Shown: positions 44,767 to 53,558 of the stretch, piece by piece | Layout: the number at the start of each line of letters is the position of its first letter | How positions within the stretch are numbered: position 1 is the first letter of the stretch | Origin: Cyclobacteriaceae bacterium | GTDB lineage: Bacteria > Bacteroidota > Bacteroidia > Cytophagales > Cyclobacteriaceae | NCBI GenBank assembly: GCA_028285685.1 | Contig: JANQOR010000032.1 | Coordinates: 124,001 to 188,000 of the forward strand | Direction of reading: 5' to 3' | Length of the DNA stretch: 64,000 nt | The notes under the pieces: model-generated | The model's input: the letters and a program-made list of their open reading frames with translations, nothing else | The model's database searches: none | Told to the model about the DNA's origin: nothing | Program-made: the position numbers and the translations under genes

Positions 44767-47763
44767 CTATTCTTTGCTCCCCACGATCTTTCTTAACCAG
44801 TCGAAGTAGAGCGCAATAAATAGAAATAAGGTCATTGACCAAATGACAAGTACATTAAAAACTTTCGTGTCAAGGTAGGTTCCCGCAAAATGTTTTTGTG
44901 GATAATAGAAATTAGTTCTAAAGTCTAAAATGTGGTCGGGATCAGTATTCAAAGCATAGATTGGATAGATCTTCTGAACAAGTTCCCCTTTAGATTCTAC
45001 TATTCTCTTCTTTGTACCGATGTTTCGAAGCATATAGTTGATCCTATCATTTTCATACCTACTTTTCATGTTATAAAACGCAGCTTCTTTTTCGTTCGTT
45101 GATGTGAGTGCCGCGATTTTTGAATCAAGTTCTGTCTTTGCCTCTCTTCTACGATTGTTATAAACACGCTGCAAAGCACCAAGGAATTCCTTGCCCTCCT
45201 CGAAGACCTCCTTAGAAAGTTGATCTTTGGTAAGCTTATCAATATTCGTGAATTTGTCGGCACCAAACACCTTCAGCTCTTTCTCAATCTCAGTTTTTAT
45301 AAGTACTAGTTTTTGCTCAACAATGGGATTGTCGGAGTTGTTGAAACACCATGCAAGATTGTCTTGAAGGAATTTCACATAGTAAATGGATTTGTAGGTG
45401 TTTTGAGCAACGATCCTATCCAAATCGTAGAACTGTGCATTATGTGGGTTATCACGAAATTGTGTCACAGCCAGAGCTTCATACGCCCACCTTGAGGCCA
45501 TAAGTTCACCAATCAAGGGTACTTTCTTTTCGTTTGAGAAGGCACTGTTTAGTTTATTAAAGTCTACCACCACACCACTTAGGATCAACTGCGGAATGAT
45601 GAGAAGCGGGATCAGAATGTAGATAGTAATTACAGAGTTGAATCCGGAGGAAATGTTTAGTCCCAGTATATTGGCAAAACAGGAGACTGAAAAAAGAATG
45701 AGCCAGTAGGATAGTGTCATTCCTTTTATTTCTAGGATAACGGAACCTACCAGAATAAAGAGGAGGGTTTGAATTGCTGAAAGGGAGAACAGCAGAAGTG
45801 TCTTGGAAGAGAGGTAGCTAAATCTGCTGAGGTTTAAAAAAGCCTCCCGCTTTAAGATTTTTCTGTCTTTGATAATTTCCTCTGCACTCACCGTGAGCCC
45901 CATGAACAATGCTACGATAATGCTCATGAAGAAGAACACCGGAATGTTCTCATTGGCAAAAAACGTATAACCAGATCCGTCGACGGAATACTTTGTGATG
46001 ATGGCAAGGAGAAAAGCAAGTACAGGTGCTTCAAGTAAATTGATTATTACATACTGCCGGTTGCTGATTTTTGAAAGTACGTCGCGTCTTAGGAAAATCC
46101 GGGCTTGCTTCAGCTTATTAGGAATAGAGAGGTTTTGCTCCGGTTTTTCACTTTCCTCTTTTTCTTTTTGGATTGCCGTTCCTGACTGAAAGTGTTCATG
46201 CCACTGTTCGGCGCTGTACTTTCTTTTGTTGGTAACCTTGCCGTATTCGTCAACTACCTTGGTTTCTATGATGTTAAAGATCTGTTCAGGGTTCACGTTA
46301 CCACATTCAATACATGCTCCCTGCTCCTTATCTATCATGTCAACGATCTTCTTAAAATATGTGACTGACTCTACAGGATTTCCATAATAGATCTGGTGTC
46401 CACCGGTATCAAGGATCAGAAGTTTGTCGAACATTTTGAAAATATCGGAGGAGGGTTGGTGGATCACAACAAAAACCATTTTTCCTCTTAGTGAGAGCTC
46501 CTTTAACAAGTCCATTATGTTTTCAGAATCCCTGGAAGAGAGTCCACTCGTTGGCTCATCTACGAAGAGGACAGAGGGTTCTCGTAGCAGTTCCAATCCT
46601 ATGTTTAGTCGTTTTCTTTGCCCGCCACTGATTGTTTTTTGCAAAGGATTGCCGACTTTGAGATCCTTTGCTTCGGTGAGTCCAAGTGAATCAATGGTTT
46701 TTTCCACCAGCTCCACCAGCTCAGATTTTCCTGCTTTTGAAAAACATAGCTTTGAGGCATAATATAAATTCTGGAAAACAGTAAGATCTTCAATCAACAG
46801 ATCATCTTGAGGAACAAAACCAATAACACCTTCGACTTGCTTCGGTTTTTTATATATGTCTACGCCATTAATTCGGACTGACCCGGCGGAAGGTTTGGAG
46901 GTGCCATTTAACACGTTAAAAAGTGTGGATTTTCCTGCTCCGCTTCCGCCCATTATCCCAAATAGTTTTCCGGACGATTCAGAGATATTGATATTGACAA
47001 GACCCTTTTTCCCATTCCTGAAATTGTAACTGATGTCCTCGGCTACAAAGGAGATTTTTGTCTCAGCAACTTCTTCCCTGTAGGAGGTCAGAATATCGCT
47101 GAAGTACAACCGATCCGTTCGCTTACCTTTCAGTGAGCTGCCATTTGGCAAAATCTTAATTTTTCCTGGCGAAATAAGTAGGCCATCAAGTGTCAGAAGT
47201 TCACCGCCAGCATATTTAAAGAAATAGATCTCAATTCCCGGAACCCGAAAGAATGCGATATGGCCCCTAAGTCCCACTAACCGAATCTGCTTAAGACCTG
47301 ATTTGTTGCTGGGATCATCGCCACTAACTATGATGCTGAATTCACTTGAAAAATCATCCTTGCTCTGAGCAGTAACGAAGGTTTTGATTCCGTCAACGAC
47401 GGACTTGTCGAAAAAGAAGCATTCGCCTAAAAAATAAAGTAACTCTTCCTCCCGCGGAGTAATTTTCTGGTCAGCCATGATGAGCTCCATGACCCGTAGC
47501 ATAATCACCAGTTTTTGAGGTCTGGTTAATGCCTGGTTTATATCATTGGCAAGCTTCTGGATTTCCCCTTTATCATCAGTACCAGTACTGACCTCTTCAA
47601 TGTATTGATCGAGCACTCTTAGATAGCTCGTATAATCTTCTCGTGAAACATTTTCTTGAAGGAAGTCGCGAACACTGGCTTTTTCCGTTTCATCAACGAT
47701 TCCTTCTTCTTTGGCTACAATGACCAGGAGTTGAATAATTGCCTTTAGTAGCTTTTCGCTCAT
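44767..47763 (-). CDS. TerB-like/ABC ATPase/ABC-2 permease fusion protein
   Basis: 998 residues. Residues 1-130 are TerB-like helices (IIQLLVIVAKEEGIVDETEK, ELIMADQKITPREEELLYFL). Residues about 150-235 form a strand-rich domain (IRLVGLRGHIAFFRVPG) resembling an FHA-like module. Then an ABC ATPase with Walker A GGSGAGKST near residue 272, Q-loop FVPQDD, signature ISGGQRKRLNIG and Walker B VLFVDEPTSG, then an ABC-2 membrane domain of about six segments with a long coiled-coil loop between the last two. It resembles ABCG half-transporters. Substrate unknown. Its gene ends 2 bp from mocR, tail to tail. Confidence 0.85.
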   Translation of the reverse strand: MSEKLLKAIIQLLVIVAKEEGIVDETEKASVRDFLQENVSREDYTSYLRVLDQYIEEVSTGTDDKGEIQKLANDINQALTRPQKLVIMLRVMELIMADQKITPREEELLYFLGECFFFDKSVVDGIKTFVTAQSKDDFSSEFSIIVSGDDPSNKSGLKQIRLVGLRGHIAFFRVPGIEIYFFKYAGGELLTLDGLLISPGKIKILPNGSSLKGKRTDRLYFSDILTSYREEVAETKISFVAEDISYNFRNGKKGLVNINISESSGKLFGIMGGSGAGKSTLFNVLNGTSKPSAGSVRINGVDIYKKPKQVEGVIGFVPQDDLLIEDLTVFQNLYYASKLCFSKAGKSELVELVEKTIDSLGLTEAKDLKVGNPLQKTISGGQRKRLNIGLELLREPSVLFVDEPTSGLSSRDSENIMDLLKELSLRGKMVFVVIHQPSSDIFKMFDKLLILDTGGHQIYYGNPVESVTYFKKIVDMIDKEQGACIECGNVNPEQIFNIIETKVVDEYGKVTNKRKYSAEQWHEHFQSGTAIQKEKEESEKPEQNLSIPNKLKQARIFLRRDVLSKISNRQYVIINLLEAPVLAFLLAIITKYSVDGSGYTFFANENIPVFFFMSIIVALFMGLTVSAEEIIKDRKILKREAFLNLSRFSYLSSKTLLLFSLSAIQTLLFILVGSVILEIKGMTLSYWLILFSVSCFANILGLNISSGFNSVITIYILIPLLIIPQLILSGVVVDFNKLNSAFSNEKKVPLIGELMASRWAYEALAVTQFRDNPHNAQFYDLDRIVAQNTYKSIYYVKFLQDNLAWCFNNSDNPIVEQKLVLIKTEIEKELKVFGADKFTNIDKLTKDQLSKEVFEEGKEFLGALQRVYNNRRREAKTELDSKIAALTSTNEKEAAFYNMKSRYENDRINYMLRNIGTKKRIVESKGELVQKIYPIYALNTDPDHILDFRTNFYYPQKHFAGTYLDTKVFNVLVIWSMTLFLFIALYFDWLRKIVGSKE

Positions 47764-47845
47764 TTGGTGTGGTTGGTTAGGATTGGAAAAAACTAAAGTT
47801 AAACATTAAGGTGGTAGTGGGAATTTTTCTATGAAATCGAGGGTA

Positions 47846-47884
47846 ATAAAAAAGTCGCCAACGATTCGAATTGGCGACTTTTAA
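47846..47884 (-). terminator. Terminator after the 298-residue lipoprotein gene
   Basis: AAGTCGCCAA and TTGGCGACTT form a 10-bp perfect stem around a 9-base loop; on the minus strand a T-run follows. It separates the rimO run from the ABC fusion gene. Confidence 0.9.
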
Positions 47885-47901
47885 TAATTTCTTTCAAGAC
47901 T

Positions 47902-48798
47902 TTACTCGACTATTGAACCACGTATTCGACTTACTTCATTGGCCATATTATCTAATACGCTTGTCGATAGAGCGAATCCCCCAGTATTTTCAGAGATATT
48001 TTTTTCTACTTCGGCTAACTCGCCATCATAGATTGCTTTTACTTTTTCCAGGTCGGCCTTCGTTGCTCTCACCCCTTCGCTGTCTGGAACGTCATTCATT
48101 ACTTTCATTAAATCATTCAACGATTTCTTTTGGTTCAAAACCACCTGTACCAAAGGCTCAAGAATCAAGTTCACATCATCTTCCGACAACCCCTCAATTG
48201 AATAGTTTTTTACAATCATTGTCGATATATACATCCCTTCAATCCAGCTACCGGCAAGTAGCAATGCAGCGCTGTTCAATTGATCGAGCTCAGAAAGTCG
48301 ATCACCTGATTTTTGCATTACTTCATTAATGATGCTAGTGAGGGAATCCTTATTTTCCATATTGCTTTCAAACCTTGCGACCATGCCGTAATCTATGGCA
48401 TCAGCGATACCTACCGGAGCAGCGAGTTTCTGACACTCGCCCATGTAGTCTAGGGCTTCTTCTGATTTTTCATAAGAAGACAGGTATCCGATATCAGCTG
48501 AGTAGACCCCTAGGTTGAGGGCTGCTTTGTCAACATCGCTTTGATAGGATTCAATGCGGTCGGTGGAGTTAACCAGGGAAGCATCGAAATCTGCTCCCGC
48601 TGCGATGAGGAGGTAGGGAACCTCCGACGGCGGAGGAAGGTCTTCAATGACTTTTTTCACATCTGCGGCAACTTGTGCTTTCGCTGATTCAAATTCTGCT
48701 CCCGCATCAGAATCAGCTTTTTCTCCACCACCTCCGCAAGATGAAAGAAAGAGAATTGCCATTGCTAAAGCGCTGGTTTTGATAAGGTTAAGTTTCAT
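47902..48798 (-). CDS. Hypothetical lipoprotein
   Basis: 298 residues. Lipobox FLSSC at Cys21 followed by a Gly run and an acidic stretch. The rest is predicted all-helical (VAADVKKVIEDLPPPSEVP, AALNLGVYSADIGYLSSYE, LLLAGSWIEGMYISTMIV). I recall similar Bacteroidota lipoproteins but no function. Last gene of the leftward run before a strong terminator. Confidence 0.8.
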   Translation of the reverse strand: MKLNLIKTSALAMAILFLSSCGGGGEKADSDAGAEFESAKAQVAADVKKVIEDLPPPSEVPYLLIAAGADFDASLVNSTDRIESYQSDVDKAALNLGVYSADIGYLSSYEKSEEALDYMGECQKLAAPVGIADAIDYGMVARFESNMENKDSLTSIINEVMQKSGDRLSELDQLNSAALLLAGSWIEGMYISTMIVKNYSIEGLSEDDVNLILEPLVQVVLNQKKSLNDLMKVMNDVPDSEGVRATKADLEKVKAIYDGELAEVEKNISENTGGFALSTSVLDNMANEVSRIRGSIVE

Positions 48799-48847
48799 AG
48801 TTAGTTAAGTATTTTACAATTTTTTCCGTTTCGGACAACCAAGATAA

Positions 48848-49720
48848 CTATTGATTGAATATTTCAATGATATTCTTCTTGATCTTCACACTAATTTCAT
48901 CTAAGGGAAGGTCATTGACATCTTTACCAAAGGGGTCTTCAATTTCCTCTGAGATCAACTCAACGCTCATCAAGAAATAGAAGGCCATCACAACAAGGAG
49001 TATCGACCAGTAGCCAAACTCTCCTATGAAGGTCATCGGGAGCGTGATTGAATAAATGAACAAGAACTTCTTGATGAACATGCTGTACGAATAGGGTATT
49101 GGTGTCGACTTTATTCGTTCGCACGCTCCGATAATGTCCGTAAATCCTTTGATCTCTTTGTCAAGTATAAAAAGTTGCTCGTATGTGAAAACTCCTCTCT
49201 TTTGAAGGTCATACACCCGATCCATCAAGATCTTATTGATAATGTTTGGCCGGTGCTTACTGTTTATGATCTGGTCTTTGAGTTCTTCATTTATAAAGTC
49301 CATTTCACCAACCATGATACTATCCCTCAAATGCTCTTTCATAGAGAATACCAGGTTTGGGATCATTTTTCGAAAGAAAGCACGATCGTCTTTAAGGTCT
49401 TTTGGTATAAATGTGGCAAGTTTAATCGACAACTGACGGGAGTCATTTACCAGCTTACCCCAAAGTTTTCTTCCTTCCCACCATCGATCATATGCCGTGT
49501 TCGTCCGAAGTACCAGGAAAAGACCGAGAATTACACCAAGAATGGAGTGGAACGCTTTGGTATCCGTAATCACTATTTTCAGTACATCAATGAATAGGAA
49601 GCACAAAAAAGCAGTTAGTACACCAGCGAATAGGATGAGTGGAAACAACAATCTGATGACGTACCTACTGTAAACGTCAAAGATCAGTGAAAACCAGGAT
49701 TTTGGATTGTATTGGATCAT
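48848..49720 (-). CDS. Bestrophin family ion channel
   Basis: 290 residues. Bacterial bestrophins are pentameric anion or cation channels. The start WFSLIFDVYSRYVIRLLFP, the signature LRTNTAYDRWWEGRKLWG and four membrane segments (including LTAFLCFLFIDVLKIVI, SITLPMTFIGEFGYWSILLV) match the family, as does the end EIEDPFGKDVNDLPLD. It lies 41 bp downstream of the GH3 gene in the same run. Confidence 0.9.
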   Translation of the reverse strand: MIQYNPKSWFSLIFDVYSRYVIRLLFPLILFAGVLTAFLCFLFIDVLKIVITDTKAFHSILGVILGLFLVLRTNTAYDRWWEGRKLWGKLVNDSRQLSIKLATFIPKDLKDDRAFFRKMIPNLVFSMKEHLRDSIMVGEMDFINEELKDQIINSKHRPNIINKILMDRVYDLQKRGVFTYEQLFILDKEIKGFTDIIGACERIKSTPIPYSYSMFIKKFLFIYSITLPMTFIGEFGYWSILLVVMAFYFLMSVELISEEIEDPFGKDVNDLPLDEISVKIKKNIIEIFNQ

Positions 49721-49761
49721 GGAGGGGTGAAGATAGTAAACAAGTCTTTTTTTGTAAAATG

Positions 49762-50913
49762 CTAGTTATGAGCTTTTAGTTTGTTTCTCAATGATTTATA
49801 AAAGGATTCATCTAAAAGGCCGAACTCTCCCTTAAGTTTCATAATCCTGCTATAGGACTGAAAAATCCGATCCCGACTTACAACATTTTGAGCAACTAAG
49901 TCTTTAATGATCTTGTGAATTTCTGTGGCACTGACCATGTCGTAGTCTTTGACATTGTTGGCGAAAATGAGTACATCCAAACCTGCTTCAATTCCCATTC
50001 GTATCGCGTCTTCAAGCCCAAACTCATTTTTGATAGCACCCATTTGCATATCGTCAGAAACGACTACACCTTCATACCCCAAGAAGTCTCGCAACATGTC
50101 GGTCACTACTCGTTTAGATAAGGTTGCTGGCATTTTAGTCCGATCCAGTGACTCATTCACAATGTGTGCGGTCATGATTGCTTTCACTGCTCCACTGTCT
50201 ATTAGCGCCTTATAAGGATACAATTCCTCGAATTGCCATGTTTTCGTAACATCTGTTATTCCCAGATGTGTATCATTTTTACTGCTTCCGTGTCCAGGGA
50301 AATGTTTTAAAACAGGAACGACATTGTTTGTGATATGCATGCTGACCACGGCCGATGCATGATCTATTACTTTTTTATAGTCAGGCGAGTAGCTTCTTTC
50401 GATATTTCCTATTACCGGATTCTCAAGATTGAGGTTAACATCGACCACTGGTGCATAATTCATATTGATACCAAAACTGTCTAATTGTTGTGCCGTTTCT
50501 TGAGCGTAGTATAGTGTTGAGTCCGAATTATCTAGTTCGCCCAGGTACTGAGCCGAAACTTTTTTTGAGAATCCGTATTTCTCTTTCATTCTGGTAACCC
50601 TACCTCCCTCCTCGTCTATCCCAACGAATACAGGAATTTCAGCACTTTTTTGAATCTTCAAAATCAATTTTGCCAGCTCAGAGCGAGTATCTTTTGCCGA
50701 CAAATTTTTTTCAAACAAAGCAACACCACCAATCAGACCGCTCTCCAACTCTTTGAAAATCGGTTCAGAAGATTTGGCTTCATTGAAGTCACCAATCCCT
50801 ACCATTATCATTTGGCCAATCATAAGGTCGAGGCTATCATCGGGGATTTCGGTCTGTCCATTTGCAGATATCCAAAAGCATATGGCAGCCAAAAACAATA
50901 TTTTCTTCATCAT
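49762..50913 (-). CDS. Secreted GH3 beta-N-acetylglucosaminidase, NagZ-like
   Basis: 383 residues with a signal peptide (MMKKILFLAAICFWISANG). NagZ-type GH3 motifs: VGIDEEGGRVTRMK, VLKHFPGHGSSKNDTHLG (catalytic His loop) and VVSDDMQMGAI with the nucleophile Asp. NagZ removes N-acetylglucosamine from cell-wall fragments. Export is unlike cytoplasmic NagZ of Gram-negatives but common in Bacteroidota. It stands next to a PLP enzyme expected to act on D-amino acids, which fits wall-fragment recycling but is not proof. Confidence 0.9.
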   Translation of the reverse strand: MMKKILFLAAICFWISANGQTEIPDDSLDLMIGQMIMVGIGDFNEAKSSEPIFKELESGLIGGVALFEKNLSAKDTRSELAKLILKIQKSAEIPVFVGIDEEGGRVTRMKEKYGFSKKVSAQYLGELDNSDSTLYYAQETAQQLDSFGINMNYAPVVDVNLNLENPVIGNIERSYSPDYKKVIDHASAVVSMHITNNVVPVLKHFPGHGSSKNDTHLGITDVTKTWQFEELYPYKALIDSGAVKAIMTAHIVNESLDRTKMPATLSKRVVTDMLRDFLGYEGVVVSDDMQMGAIKNEFGLEDAIRMGIEAGLDVLIFANNVKDYDMVSATEIHKIIKDLVAQNVVSRDRIFQSYSRIMKLKGEFGLLDESFYKSLRNKLKAHN

Positions 50914-50934
50914 AGATACATTGCTTTTTTTTAA

Positions 50935-51996
50935 TCAGTCTTTGATGATCTTCGGAATTCTTTCACCAGTCGTTGAGTAGTAGTGTCCCTGCAAATCTGC
51001 TGCCAGACACGAGTGAGTGGGGAGAATACCTATCAAGTCTCCTATTTTCAGCTCTTCTAGTACCTCCAGGCTCATTTCTATGATACCATGCTCCTGTGAT
51101 ATTTTTTTCACATTTCCGATTACTTCATGTTCCCATCCATTTTCATTAAGGCGAACAGCTTTTCCAAAAGATTTGGAGCCATTTTCAGCAACAGATTCCT
51201 TCGAAAGGTGAACGGCGCCACCAAAGACAACCACCTCACATCGCTCTTTGTGTATTGCCACGACGGGACTTGCAAGACAAACTCCAATATCCTCAATTTT
51301 ACAGGACCCAATCTGAACTTGCATCCAGTCGTAAAAAACAAAATTTCCGGCTCGGATTTCGTCAATTCCGGAGAAGTCATCAACCATACTGCAGGAAGGA
51401 CTGTCACCGTAGCTGATAATTCCACCAAACCTGTCCTTAAGGTCTGCTAAAATCGTCAGCGATTCCTCAAATATTTTTTTGATATCCGCAGAATAGTACG
51501 TGTGTCCTGCGTGGCCTATGAACCCCTTAAACATCACCTGGTCGGTAGAGCCTGACACCAACGCTTCGATCAGTTGAAGGTGGGATGGGTCAATACCCGT
51601 GCGGTGCGTTCCGAGATCTATTTTGATAAAGTAGCCTACCGGATTTCGGATCAAATCATTCGCCAGCTTTAGGCTCTCTTCAGATTCTATCAATACGTTC
51701 AGTGTGGTATCCTTTGCTATTTCTGAGATCTCTTCAGATTCTAGGGGGTTGTAAGGAAAAGCAATGGTGATGTCGTCCCATCCAGCTTTGGCAAAATAAG
51801 CCGCCATATCGACCGAGCTTGCAGTGCACCTGGAGACGCCAAATGCGCGAAACCAATTCCCAATTTCTGCAGAGTGATGTGTTTTGAAATGTGGGCGCAG
51901 GTACGCTTTGGAAGCTGCAGCCTTTTCAGCCATGCGCCGGATGTTATCCTCGCATTTTTTCTTGTCAATAATTAAAGTGGGCTTAGTTATTTTCAT
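50935..51996 (-). CDS. Fold type III PLP enzyme, D-serine dehydratase/D-threonine aldolase-like
   Basis: 353 residues. Alanine racemase-type barrel: KPTLIIDKKKCEDNIRRMA, the PLP Lys in LRPHFKTHHSAEIG, SYGDSPSC, and a C-terminal metal pair in LPTHSCLAADL. In this family a H-x-C pair is known from eukaryotic-type D-serine dehydratase, whereas D-threonine aldolases have H-x-D, so dehydratase chemistry is favoured. I chose the ATG at 51996 (MKITKPTLIID); it overlaps the bshC stop by 14 bp. Cytoplasmic. Confidence 0.82.
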   Translation of the reverse strand: MKITKPTLIIDKKKCEDNIRRMAEKAAASKAYLRPHFKTHHSAEIGNWFRAFGVSRCTASSVDMAAYFAKAGWDDITIAFPYNPLESEEISEIAKDTTLNVLIESEESLKLANDLIRNPVGYFIKIDLGTHRTGIDPSHLQLIEALVSGSTDQVMFKGFIGHAGHTYYSADIKKIFEESLTILADLKDRFGGIISYGDSPSCSMVDDFSGIDEIRAGNFVFYDWMQVQIGSCKIEDIGVCLASPVVAIHKERCEVVVFGGAVHLSKESVAENGSKSFGKAVRLNENGWEHEVIGNVKKISQEHGIIEMSLEVLEELKIGDLIGILPTHSCLAADLQGHYYSTTGERIPKIIKD

Positions 51997-53545
51997 CAAA
52001 CAGTAGATACATGCTATACTCGAACGCGTCAAAAGTATCTAAAAGAGTTTGAATGAATTGTGGATCTTTCAGGTAGAAGTTTAGAAAATTATCCCGTCTT
52101 TCCTGGAGACTTCCTGCTGGAAACAGAGAGTCTTTTACCGCAGTTATCTGTCCCAATCTGTCCTTATGTTTTCTCTTTTCGGACCGTACCAGTTTCTTTT
52201 CGGCTTTTTCAAGCTTTGTGCCAGCCGTCGTTTTTAGCGCTTCAAGATGTTGAGCTAGCGTCGGATCGATTTTGACAGCTCGATCAGCAATCGACTCGTA
52301 GATCTTGCCAAGGTTATTTAGCTCAGTTTCGCAGGACAAATTTTCCGTGGCATTTGTCTTAACCCATTTGGTGAAGGCTGCATCTCGATCAAGGAAAAGA
52401 TCGGTTGAAGTAAGTCCGGTCTTTTCCCATTTCGACCAGTCATTTTGAGGGACGATGAGTGCAAAATTCCTTGGTATTAAAAGTGGAAACGCTACTTCAA
52501 AATGCTCGAATACTGACTTAAGTTGCAGCCAGTAAACTGCTTCTGATGGCCCACCTACATAGGCCAGATTTGGCAGAATCATTTCCTGATAGAGTGGACG
52601 AAGTATCACATTTGGGCTGAATCGCTCGGGATATTCTTTGACGGCTTCTTTTACTTCTGTTTCCGAAAACTTTATATCACCGTCTACAACTTGAAACGAA
52701 TCGCCATCTTTCTCGATTCGTCCCCGGACGTTTTCATCAAGGTAGAAGAAGTTAATGTCCCTTGCAGAAACCTGGGTCTTGTAGCCCAGGGACTGTAGTT
52801 CTTCGGTGTCCTTATCCGCAGCTTTTTTAGCGGAATGACTGAACAGATCGTCTTCCATCACAGGAATAAACAATTTCTTCAGCTCCTTATCATCCGCATC
52901 TACCACGACCAAACCCTCATCCCCAAATAGGTGGTTAACATAGTGTCTTGCAGCGTCGGCAAGGGTCGCTTTGGAGTACGCTTTGGCAAAAAAGTCAATG
53001 CCGCGAGGAAGCTGGTCTATAATTGCTTTGAGTCCTTCAGGATTAAACCTGCCGACTGCTCCTTGCTGATCGGTGCTCCATTCATATTTCTTGCCTTCGA
53101 AATAGAAATAGCTGATTTCTTCAAAATCATGGTCTTCTGAAGCCATCCAATAGACAGGAACAAAGTGCTGATCCGGATACTTCTCCTTCAGAGACTTGCA
53201 AGCATTGATTACGGTGACAATTTTGTAAAGGAAGTACAGAGGACCTGTGAAGATATTGAGTTGGTGACCTGTGGTAATGGTGTAGGTGTTTTCGTTGGCC
53301 AGACTCTTGATGTTTTCCATCAACTTGATTGAGGTGGTTGTTCCCTCATATTGACGCTGAAGCCGCTCGACCAGGACGCTCCTGTTTTTATCGTCGAAGT
53401 TTCGACTTTCAATTGCTGCCTGAAAATTCTCTATTGTTGGAAACTGCGAGTAGAACTCCTTGAGTTCCGGTCTTCCGCTGATGTAATCAATGAAGAGGGA
53501 GCTAAAACAGTTGGTTTCGTCTAAAGGAATGTTTTCTGAATGCAC
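51983..53545 (-). CDS. bshC: Bacillithiol synthase BshC (cysteine-adding)
   Basis: 520 residues. Adds cysteine to glucosaminyl-malate in the last step of bacillithiol synthesis. Motifs: TYTITTGHQLNIFTGPLYFL, FVPVYWMASEDHDFEE, LPNLAYVGGPSEAVYWLQL and a long C-terminal coiled coil (TKLEKAEKKLVRSEKRKHKD). Full length. Placed 13 bp after rimO. A YtxJ-type protein is encoded at 33.7 kb. bshA and bshB are not in this window. Confidence 0.95.
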   Translation of the reverse strand: MHSENIPLDETNCFSSLFIDYISGRPELKEFYSQFPTIENFQAAIESRNFDDKNRSVLVERLQRQYEGTTTSIKLMENIKSLANENTYTITTGHQLNIFTGPLYFLYKIVTVINACKSLKEKYPDQHFVPVYWMASEDHDFEEISYFYFEGKKYEWSTDQQGAVGRFNPEGLKAIIDQLPRGIDFFAKAYSKATLADAARHYVNHLFGDEGLVVVDADDKELKKLFIPVMEDDLFSHSAKKAADKDTEELQSLGYKTQVSARDINFFYLDENVRGRIEKDGDSFQVVDGDIKFSETEVKEAVKEYPERFSPNVILRPLYQEMILPNLAYVGGPSEAVYWLQLKSVFEHFEVAFPLLIPRNFALIVPQNDWSKWEKTGLTSTDLFLDRDAAFTKWVKTNATENLSCETELNNLGKIYESIADRAVKIDPTLAQHLEALKTTAGTKLEKAEKKLVRSEKRKHKDRLGQITAVKDSLFPAGSLQERRDNFLNFYLKDPQFIQTLLDTFDAFEYSMYLLFDENN

Positions 53546-53558
53546 TTAGAAAGGCCGG

